DNA from: CBDIBC01 sp965276635
GTDB lineage: Bacteria; Actinomycetota; Acidimicrobiia; Acidimicrobiales; Palsa-688
DNA length: 64,000 nt
Reading direction: 5' to 3'
Assembly: GCA_965276635.1 (NCBI GenBank)
Contig: CBDIBC010000005.1
Span: 1,736,001 to 1,800,000 of the forward strand
A program made the translations under genes and the position numbers. This document shows positions 51,054-57,990 of the stretch, one piece after another. The notes beneath the pieces are model-generated. The model was not told the origin of the DNA, did not search any database, and saw only the letters and a list, made by a program, of their open reading frames with translations. The first letter of the stretch is position 1. Each line of letters starts with the position of its first letter.

Positions 51054-51158
51054 CATTGGCCGCCTCGGCGGAGGACGGCGGGCCCATCGGGGCATAGGCG
51101 GTCCGGCCCTGTCTGCCCTGGGTTCGTCCGCCTGGCCCGGACCGCCCACGTCCTCGAC

Positions 51159-51201
51159 CTGTGTGGCGAGGTTCGTGTACCTGTGTGGTGAGGTTCGTGG
51201 C
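51159..51201 (+). promoter_or_regulatory. 22-bp tandem direct repeat upstream of phoU-like gene
   Basis: CTGTGTGGCGAGGTTCGTGT (51159-51178) is repeated as CTGTGTGGTGAGGTTCGTGG at 51181; the 22-bp period places GAGGTTCGTG units on the same helix face, as in Pho-box-like sites. The remaining 51054-51297 interval shows no gene. Confidence 0.35.
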
Positions 51202-51297
51202 CGGGCCCATCGTCTCGGCCGCATCGGCGGGACCCATCCGGCCATCGGGGGACCGACAGCGATGTGACGAGCCCTGGGGAGCCACTACGCTCGGAGT

Positions 51298-52002
51298 GTG
51301 CCCGGAGAGCTCCGCCTCCAGTACCACCAGCAGCTGGAGGAGATCGAGGCCCGGGTAATCCAGCTGTTCGCCATGGTCTCCGACGGCCTGGCCGCGGCAA
51401 CGGCGGCCGTGCTGGAAGGGGACCGTGACGTCATCGGTGTGCTGGTGGAGCGTGACGCCGTCATCGATACCCTCTACCTCGACGTCGAGGAGTTGGTGAA
51501 CCGCATGCTGGTCCGGGAGGCGCCCGTGGCCACCGACCTCCGGTTCCTGCTGTCGGTCCTTAGGGTCGTGCCCGAGCTGGAGCGCAGCCATGACCTGGTC
51601 GAGCACATCGCCCGCAGGGGGGCGCAGGCCCTCCAGGACAGCCTGTCGGCCCGGACGCGCGGGATCATCGAGCGGATGGGTGAGCTGGGGGTGCAGATGT
51701 GGCGCCTGACCGCGGACGGCTGGTATCAGCGCGACGCCACCGCCTCGGCAGTGGTGGAGCAACACGACGACGAGATGGACGAGCTGCACGTTGCCCTGAG
51801 CGCAGAGGTGGCCTCGGGGAGCATGCCGACGTCGGTCGTGATGGACATGGCCCTGGTGGCCCGCTTCTACGAGCGGCTGGGGGATCACGCCGTGAACATC
51901 TCCCGGCGGGTGGCGTACCTGGCCGGAGGGACACCCACCGAGGAGTCGGCCGCTGCGTTGAGCGCATCGGGGCCAGCCGCACGAGACCCGGCAGCTGGGT
52001 AA
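51298..52002 (+). CDS. phoU: PhoU-family phosphate signalling protein
   Basis: A 234-residue protein with two three-helix PhoU repeats: LEEIEARVIQLFAMVSDGLA and RDAVIDTLYLDVEELVNRML, then TDLRFLLSVLRVVPELERSH and DLVEHIARRG, and VVMDMALVARFYERLGDHAV with NISRRVAYLAGG. E-R-x-x-D-H-type metal motifs are visible (ERLGDHAVN). It tunes phosphate uptake and PhoR signalling; pst genes are not in the window. GTG start. Confidence 0.9.
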   Translation: MPGELRLQYHQQLEEIEARVIQLFAMVSDGLAAATAAVLEGDRDVIGVLVERDAVIDTLYLDVEELVNRMLVREAPVATDLRFLLSVLRVVPELERSHDLVEHIARRGAQALQDSLSARTRGIIERMGELGVQMWRLTADGWYQRDATASAVVEQHDDEMDELHVALSAEVASGSMPTSVVMDMALVARFYERLGDHAVNISRRVAYLAGGTPTEESAAALSASGPAARDPAAG

Positions 52003-52046
52003 GGTTACCCGGACCCCCGCAGGCAGAGGACAGGAAGGACGTCTAC

Positions 52047-52385
52047 ATGGAGCTCGGCCTCGAGGTCGACGAGAGCCACGATCCCTTCACGGTGTTGGCC
52101 GTGAAGGGTGAGGTCGACGTGTACACCGCGCCCCGGCTGCGAGAGAAGCTGGTGGAGCTGGTGAGCCAGGGGAAGCACCAGATCATCGTGGACCTCGAGT
52201 CGGTCGACTTCCTCGACTCCACCGGCCTGGGAGTCCTGGTCGGCGGGCTCAAGCGTCTTAGGACCCACGAGGGCGACCTCGGCCTGGTCTGCACACAGAA
52301 CCGGATCCTGAAGGTGTTCGAGATCACCGGTCTGACCAAGGTCTTCTCCATCTATGAATCGGTGGACGCGGCGACAGCCGGCTGA
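52047..52385 (+). CDS. STAS-domain anti-anti-sigma factor
   Basis: A 112-residue SpoIIAA/RsbV-type protein: VLAVKGEVDVYTAPRLREKL, IIVDLESVDFLDSTGLGVLV. The serine of DSTGLG is the site phosphorylated by RsbW-type kinases. Ribosome-binding site GGAAGG. The kinase gene follows by 9 bp. Confidence 0.92.
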   Translation: MELGLEVDESHDPFTVLAVKGEVDVYTAPRLREKLVELVSQGKHQIIVDLESVDFLDSTGLGVLVGGLKRLRTHEGDLGLVCTQNRILKVFEITGLTKVFSIYESVDAATAG

Positions 52386-52394
52386 GCGTCCGGC

Positions 52395-52877
52395 ATGGAG
52401 CACGTCTTCGAGCTGCAGATCCCGGCCAGCCCGGAGTACATCGCCATCGTCCGCCTGGTGGTCTCGTCACTGGCCTCGGCGCGTCGCGAGCTGGCCGACG
52501 AGCGAGTCGACGACCTGAAGCTGGCGGTGTCCGAGGCCTGCACGAACGCCATCGAGGCCCACGAGCGGGCCGGCGTCGACGAGGCCATCCGCATCGCTGT
52601 CTACGAGGGTGACGAGCGCCTCGAGATCCGTATCGCCGACCGGGGGGCCGGGTTCGATCCCGACGCCCTGCCCGCCCATCCTCCGGTCACCGATCCCGAT
52701 CGGCTGAACTTCGAGCGGGGGCTCGGCATACCGCTGATCCGGACGCTGGTCGACGACGCCAGGTTCGTTCCCACTGACGATGGCACCACCGTGCACATGG
52801 TGCTCTTCGGCGGCCCGTCCGGTGCGGGCGATGAGACCAGCGAGATCCTGCGCACCGTGCTGGCCCCCGAGGAGTGA
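52395..52877 (+). CDS. RsbW-like anti-sigma serine kinase
   Basis: A 160-residue GHKL ATPase: N-box LKLAVSEACTNAIEAHE, G1 IRIADRGAGFDPDAL, G2-like FERGLGIPLIRTLVDD. It would bind and inhibit a sigma factor, or phosphorylate the adjacent STAS protein. No sigma-B-type gene is next to the pair, so the sigma target must be elsewhere. Confidence 0.9.
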   Translation: MEHVFELQIPASPEYIAIVRLVVSSLASARRELADERVDDLKLAVSEACTNAIEAHERAGVDEAIRIAVYEGDERLEIRIADRGAGFDPDALPAHPPVTDPDRLNFERGLGIPLIRTLVDDARFVPTDDGTTVHMVLFGGPSGAGDETSEILRTVLAPEE

Positions 52878-52977
52878 TCGGGCTGGCGCTCGGGACCGGC
52901 GGTGGCCGTCGGCGAGCGGTCTGATCGGTCACGAGTGGTGGCTCGGGAGCCGCCAGACGCTATCGCTGTCATCAACC

Positions 52978-53006
52978 TTGACTTTTTGATCTCGCAAATT
53001 TAAGGT
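52978..53006 (+). promoter_or_regulatory. Promoter of the DtxR-type gene
   Basis: TTGACT (52978-52983) and TAAGGT (53001-53006) with 17-bp spacing form a good -35/-10 pair, in the only AT-rich patch nearby. It argues for translation from ATG 53023 rather than GTG 53005. The overlapping AT-rich CTTTTTGATCTCGCAAATTT may be a metal-regulator site. Confidence 0.65.
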
Positions 53007-53022
53007 GCCGTCCGGCGAAATC

Positions 53023-53880
53023 ATGGACGGGGACCTGACGAAATCCGAGCGCGAGACGCTGAAGGCCATCTGGCGACTGACATCGTCGCCGGTCGCGGAC
53101 GGCGGGGCGCGCACCGGGGACCTGGCCGCCGGCCTGGCCGTCTCGCCGGGCACCGTGACCGCCACGGTGAAGCGGCTGGCCGATCGGGGCCTGGTCGCCC
53201 ACACCCCGTATCGAGGCGTGGAGCTGACCGATCCGGGTCGACGGCTGGCCATGGGGGTGGTCCGGTGTCACCGGATCGTCGAGCGGTTTCTCGCCGACAT
53301 GCTGGGCTATAGCTGGTCCGAGGCGGACCGCCTGGCACCCATGTTCGAGCACCAGCTTCCCCAGGAGGTGGAGGATCGCCTGTTCGTGGCCCTCGACCGT
53401 CCGGCGACCTGTCCCCACGGTTTCCCCATCCCAGGCACCGGCAGCGATCGCCTGCCCGAGATGCCCCCGCTCTACGAGCTCGAGCCGGGTGAGCGCGCCG
53501 TGGTGGCCCTGCCGGGCTCGACCGATCCCGACGTCGCCATGTTCCTCGATGGCCTCGGGGTGCGCCCCGGCGTCGAGGTCGAGGTTCGCGAGAAGCATCC
53601 CTTCGACGGGCCCCTCGTGGTCTCGGTGGACGGGAGCGATCGCACCTTTGGGGAGAAGATGGCCCGCCAGATCCTCGTCCGATCCACCAGGACCCAGCCC
53701 GAGCCTTCCCGGACCGCTGACGCCACGGGCGCGTCTGCGGCAGGCGGATCCACCACGGCCGGCACCACCAGCCGCACCGCGGTCTCTAGCTCCACCAGCA
53801 GCACCGCTACCACCACCGCGGCGCCAGCCGGCGTCAGCGGGCCAGGCCGCCGGGCCAGAAAGGAACGTCAGTCCTCATGA
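53023..53880 (+). CDS. DtxR/MntR-family metal-dependent regulator with disordered tail
   Basis: A 285-residue protein. Winged helix: LTKSERETLKAIWRLTSSPV and GDLAAGLAVSPGTVTATVKR. Dimerisation/metal domain: HRIVERFLADMLGYSWSEAD and APMFEHQLPQEVEDRL with CPHGFPIPG, the metal-site pattern (Cys/His). A FeoA/SH3-like C-terminal domain follows (LEPGERAVVALPGSTDPDVA; GVRPGVEVEVREKHPFDGPL). A ~60-residue Ser/Thr-rich tail ends with RKERQSS. Iron or manganese sensing is expected. Its stop overlaps the pyrophosphatase ATG (ATGA). Confidence 0.88.
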   Translation: MDGDLTKSERETLKAIWRLTSSPVADGGARTGDLAAGLAVSPGTVTATVKRLADRGLVAHTPYRGVELTDPGRRLAMGVVRCHRIVERFLADMLGYSWSEADRLAPMFEHQLPQEVEDRLFVALDRPATCPHGFPIPGTGSDRLPEMPPLYELEPGERAVVALPGSTDPDVAMFLDGLGVRPGVEVEVREKHPFDGPLVVSVDGSDRTFGEKMARQILVRSTRTQPEPSRTADATGASAAGGSTTAGTTSRTAVSSSTSSTATTTAAPAGVSGPGRRARKERQSS

Positions 53881-56405
53881 GACTCCTCTCGGAGGGGGGC
53901 TACCAGGCCTTCCACCTGCACACGACCGAGTGGGCGTGGCTGATCTTCGCCGCTGCGTGCGGGGTCATCGCCATCATCACCGGTGTGCTGCTCCTGCGCG
54001 GTGTCCTCGCCGCCGACCAGGGCACGCCGAGCATGATCGAGATCGCCAAGGCCGTGCAGGAAGGGGCCCAGGCCTACCTCAAGCGCCAGTTCAGGACCAT
54101 TGGCCTCATCGTGATCCCGTTGGCCGTCCTGGTGTTCGTCACGTCCTCGAAGGTCACGAGAACCCTTCCCGACGGGTCCAAGCACACGGTCCTGTCCTAT
54201 GGCCTCTCCGGCCTGTTCCGCATGCTGGCCTTCCTGGTCGGCGCCACGCTGTCCGGCCTGGCCGGCTTCATCGGCATGTCGACGGCCGTCCGGGGCAACG
54301 TGCGGACGGCGGCCGCCGCTCGCGGCGGGTCCATGAGCGCCGCGCTGCGCGTCGCCTTCCGCACCGGGGCGGTCACCGGCATGTTCGTGGTCGGCTTCGG
54401 TCTGCTCGGCGCCACCGTGATCGTCATGCTGGCCCAGAACACCGCCACCTCCATCCTCATCGGCTTCGGATTCGGCGGCTCGCTGCTCGCCCTGTTCATG
54501 CGTGTCGGCGGTGGCATCTTCACCAAGGCGGCCGACGTCGGCGCCGACCTGGTGGGCAAGGTGGAAGCCGGGATCCCCGAGGACGACCCGCGCAACGCGG
54601 CCACCATCGCCGACAACGTCGGCGACAACGTCGGCGACTGCGCCGGAATGGCCGCCGACCTCTTCGAGTCCTATGGCGTGATCCTGGTAGCCACGCTGAT
54701 CTTGGCCAACACCGCCTTTCCGAACAGGGGCCAGGTCGGCCTGACCTTCTCGCTGATCGTGCCGGCCATCGGCATCCTGGCGTCCATCGTCGGTGCCCTC
54801 AGCGTGCGGGCCGGGCGCAAGGACCGCACCGCCATGGCTCCCATCAACCGGGGCTTCCTGACCTCTGCGGTCCTGACGATCATCGGCACCTTCTTCGTCG
54901 CCCAGTTCTACGTGCACAGCCTCAAAGTGTTCTTCGCCGTGCTGACCGGTGTCGTGCTCGGCCAGGTGGCCAGCCGCGTCACCGAGTACTACACGTCGAC
55001 CGAGACGTCACCCGTCCGCGACATTGCCGAGTCGGCCAGGACCGGACCGGCGACCACCGTCCTGTCGGGCATCAGCTCCGGCCTGGAGTCCGCGGTACCG
55101 GCCATCATCGCCATCGTCATCGCCATCGTGGTGGCCATCGCGCTCGGGTCCCCGAACATCCAGTTCGAGCTGTACCTGGTCTCCCTCACCGGCCTCGGCC
55201 TGCTGTCGACCACTGGCATGGTGGTCTCCGAGGACTCCTTCGGACCCGTCTCCGACAACGCCGCCGGCATCGCGGAGATGACGGGCGAGTTCGAGGGCGA
55301 GCCCGAGCGGATCATGGTCAGCCTGGATGCGGTCGGCAACACCACCAAGGCCATCACCAAGGGCTTCGCCATCGGCTCCGCGGTCATCGCCGCGGTGGCC
55401 CTGTTTGCCGCGTACATCCAGACCATCGCCGAGAACGCCAAGGGCATCACTGGCTCGGGCAACGCGCTGTTCACCAGTGTCTCCCAGACGATCATCAACG
55501 TGGCCAACCCGAAGACGTTCATCGGGCTCCTCATCGGCGGGTCGATCGCCTTCCTCTTCTCGGCCCTGGCCATCCGGGCCGTGGGTCGGTCGGCCGGCAC
55601 CGTCGTCCAGGAGGTGCGCCGCCAGTTTCGCGAGCACCCCGGGATCATGGACCGTACGGAGCGCCCCGAGTACGGACGGGTCATCGACATCTGCACGGCG
55701 GCGTCGTTGCGTGAGCTGGCCACCCCGGCCCTCCTGGCCATCCTGTCGCCGGTCGTGGTCGGCTTCGCCATCGGCGACCTGGCCCTCGGCGCCTTCCTGG
55801 CCGGCACCATCCTCACCGGTCAGCTGATGGCCAACTTCTTGTCCAACTCCGGCGGTGCCTGGGACAATGCCAAGAAGTACATCGAGGACGGGCACGAGGG
55901 CGGCAAGGGCTCCGAGGCCCACAAGGCGGCCGTCATAGGCGACACCGTCGGCGACCCATTCAAGGACACGGCCGGGCCGGCCCTGAACCCGCTCATCAAG
56001 GTCATGAACCTGGTCAGCCTGCTGATCCTGCCGGCCGTCATCAGCCTCCAGCACGACACCGCCGTCCGCTACATCATCGCTGGGGCCGCCCTGGCGGTCA
56101 TCCTCGGCGGGGTGCTGTTCTCCAAGCGCCGGGTGGAGGCCATGGACACCCCGGCGGAAGGGGGCGCCCCCCCGTTGGGCCCCAGCACCACAGCGACCGA
56201 GGCCGTCATCGGCTCCAGCCCGTCGGGTCCCCCCAGCGTTTTGACGACCGCCGGCGGTGTCGCCACCGCACCGGCTCGGGACGCTGGCCAGCCCCACGAG
56301 GTGCTGGTGGCCGCCATCGACGAGTACATCGTCACCCTGCCCGACGGGTCGATCGAGGTGGTCGACCAGCTCCTGGAGGTGCGGTCCCGTCTGAGCGATA
56401 CGTGA
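53877..56405 (+). CDS. hppA: Membrane-bound proton-pumping pyrophosphatase, K+-independent type
   Basis: An 842-residue, ~16-helix pump coupling pyrophosphate hydrolysis to proton export. The substrate site is KAADVGADLVGKVEAGIPED with DPRNAATIADNVGDNVGDCAG, and the second acidic motif is NAKKYIEDG plus GDTVGDPFKDTAGPALNPL. GNTTKAITKGFAIGSA has Lys after GNTT, the marker of K+-independent enzymes (Ala in K+-dependent ones). The C-terminus has an extra ~80 residues (PAEGGAPPLGPSTTATEAVI...), ending with a helical VAAIDEYIVTLPDGSIEVVD not seen in typical members. Translationally coupled to the DtxR-type gene. Confidence 0.95.
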   Translation: MRLLSEGGYQAFHLHTTEWAWLIFAAACGVIAIITGVLLLRGVLAADQGTPSMIEIAKAVQEGAQAYLKRQFRTIGLIVIPLAVLVFVTSSKVTRTLPDGSKHTVLSYGLSGLFRMLAFLVGATLSGLAGFIGMSTAVRGNVRTAAAARGGSMSAALRVAFRTGAVTGMFVVGFGLLGATVIVMLAQNTATSILIGFGFGGSLLALFMRVGGGIFTKAADVGADLVGKVEAGIPEDDPRNAATIADNVGDNVGDCAGMAADLFESYGVILVATLILANTAFPNRGQVGLTFSLIVPAIGILASIVGALSVRAGRKDRTAMAPINRGFLTSAVLTIIGTFFVAQFYVHSLKVFFAVLTGVVLGQVASRVTEYYTSTETSPVRDIAESARTGPATTVLSGISSGLESAVPAIIAIVIAIVVAIALGSPNIQFELYLVSLTGLGLLSTTGMVVSEDSFGPVSDNAAGIAEMTGEFEGEPERIMVSLDAVGNTTKAITKGFAIGSAVIAAVALFAAYIQTIAENAKGITGSGNALFTSVSQTIINVANPKTFIGLLIGGSIAFLFSALAIRAVGRSAGTVVQEVRRQFREHPGIMDRTERPEYGRVIDICTAASLRELATPALLAILSPVVVGFAIGDLALGAFLAGTILTGQLMANFLSNSGGAWDNAKKYIEDGHEGGKGSEAHKAAVIGDTVGDPFKDTAGPALNPLIKVMNLVSLLILPAVISLQHDTAVRYIIAGAALAVILGGVLFSKRRVEAMDTPAEGGAPPLGPSTTATEAVIGSSPSGPPSVLTTAGGVATAPARDAGQPHEVLVAAIDEYIVTLPDGSIEVVDQLLEVRSRLSDT

Positions 56406-56513
56406 CGGCGCGCCATTGACGGGTGACCACCGATGGCCGGCCCTTCCGGGGTCCGGCCATCGGTCCGCCCGCCGGAGGCGGGTCTTGCGGGCCGGGGCCA
56501 GGGCCGGCCTGTC

Positions 56514-57158
56514 CTAGCCAGCAGGCCGGCGGCGCAGGCGAGTGGCCATGTCCTGCGCCCAGGCGGTCGGCCGGGCCGGGTGCCAGAGGATGATGGTGAA
56601 GCACCACAACAGGTGGCTGGCGATCGGCGCAACGAGCCCGCCCGTCCACGAGAACAGCAAACCCCAGCAGGCACCGCCGACCAGGGCGGCCAGCACCAGG
56701 ATGACCTTGCGTTCGGGGATGTGGACGGCGCCGTAGACAGCCAGGCCGATGGCGACGCCTGCTCGGTGCCACAGGAACCCGCGAAAGAACAGCTCCTCGC
56801 CCGGAGCGGCGACGAGCAGCACGACCGGCATGAACCACGCCTGCCCCCGCCGCTTCACGGTGTAGAGGTCGCCGACCTCCTCGGCGAGCCGGGGGACGAC
56901 GATAACGAGGAGCTGCTCGCCGATCCAGAACACCGCGTAGAGGACTGCGCCCGAACCCAACCCGACGAGGACGTCGCCCAGCCAGTGCCGGCGGGCGAGC
57001 TGGTGGCCGATGGCGCCCGGGTCGACGGCGACGGCATAGATCGCGATCGCCGCCGCGGCCACCGCGGCCCGGGTCCAGAAGCCCTCGCGGCGGGGGGCGA
57101 ACATGGCCGTCCAGGCGCCGGCAGCGATGATGACGCCTACGACCAGCTGGAGCGTCAT
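56514..57158 (-). CDS. CPBP-family intramembrane metalloprotease
   Basis: A 214-residue membrane protein with the Abi/CAAX-protease motifs VAAPGEELFFRGFLWHRAG (EE-x3-R), then a helix with YGAVHIPERKVILV and a final IASHLLWCFTIILW (His). These residues form the active site of Rce1-like proteases. Substrate unknown. Confidence 0.88.
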   Translation of the reverse strand: MTLQLVVGVIIAAGAWTAMFAPRREGFWTRAAVAAAAIAIYAVAVDPGAIGHQLARRHWLGDVLVGLGSGAVLYAVFWIGEQLLVIVVPRLAEEVGDLYTVKRRGQAWFMPVVLLVAAPGEELFFRGFLWHRAGVAIGLAVYGAVHIPERKVILVLAALVGGACWGLLFSWTGGLVAPIASHLLWCFTIILWHPARPTAWAQDMATRLRRRPAG

Positions 57159-57209
57159 CGGTGAGCCCTGCCCATCAACAGGGCGGCTTACTCCTCGTAG
57201 GCCGTCGCT

Positions 57210-57854
57210 TTACTCCTCGGCGGCGGCGCGAGGCCCCCTGGTCCGTGCCTTGCGGACCTCGTTGAGGATCGGGAGCAACGACAGCACGACGACCACCGCG
57301 ATGATCGGATAGATGTAGTGGTCGACGTTCGGGATGGAGTTCCCGGCGAAGTAGCCGGCCAGGCTGACACCGACGCTCCACACCAGGCCGCCGGCGACCT
57401 GGGCGAGGAGGAAGGTGCGCGCCCGCATCTCCAACACGCCGGCCAGCGGGTTCATGAGGGTGCGAACGATGGGGATGAAGCGGGCGATGACGATGGCCTT
57501 GGCCGGTCCGTAGGTCGCAAAGACCTCTTCGGCCCGGTCCAGGTGGCGCTGCTTGAAGATCCGGGAGCTCGGGCGATGGAACAGCGGCGGCCCGTACCGC
57601 CGGCCGAGCAAGAACCCGGTCTGGGCGCCGATGAGTGCCCCCGCCGCGGCACACACCAGCAGCAGCGTCAGGTTGATGTGCGGGAGCCCGGACTTGATGG
57701 AGTGGTGTGACGAGGCGAGCAGCCCGGCCGTGAACAGCAAGGAGTCCCCTGGGAGCACGATGCCGACGAGGATGCCGGTCTCGGCGAACAGGCACAGGAG
57801 CACGCCGAACGGAGCCGCAGCCCCGAAGGCTTTGAGGATGGTATTGACGCCCAC
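57210..57854 (-). CDS. DedA-family membrane protein
   Basis: A 214-residue VTT/DedA protein: ETGILVGIVLPGDSLLFTAG at the first re-entrant segment, FATYGPAKAIVIARFIPIVR with the conserved F-x-R-F-x-P-x-x-R-like pattern, TLMNPLAGVLEMRARTF, and GLVWSVGVSLAGYFAG. The family flips lipids such as undecaprenyl phosphate or phosphatidylethanolamine. Confidence 0.9.
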   Translation of the reverse strand: MGVNTILKAFGAAAPFGVLLCLFAETGILVGIVLPGDSLLFTAGLLASSHHSIKSGLPHINLTLLLVCAAAGALIGAQTGFLLGRRYGPPLFHRPSSRIFKQRHLDRAEEVFATYGPAKAIVIARFIPIVRTLMNPLAGVLEMRARTFLLAQVAGGLVWSVGVSLAGYFAGNSIPNVDHYIYPIIAVVVVLSLLPILNEVRKARTRGPRAAAEE

Positions 57855-57990
57855 ACCGTGAGGCTAACGGCTGTTAGGTCCCGCGGGTGCGCGCCTGATC
57901 TCGACGGCGCCCACCGGCCCGCGCATGCACTTCCGGCAAGCAGCACGTAGCGTGTGCCCGCAATCGGTCCCCGGAGAAATCGGCTCACCC

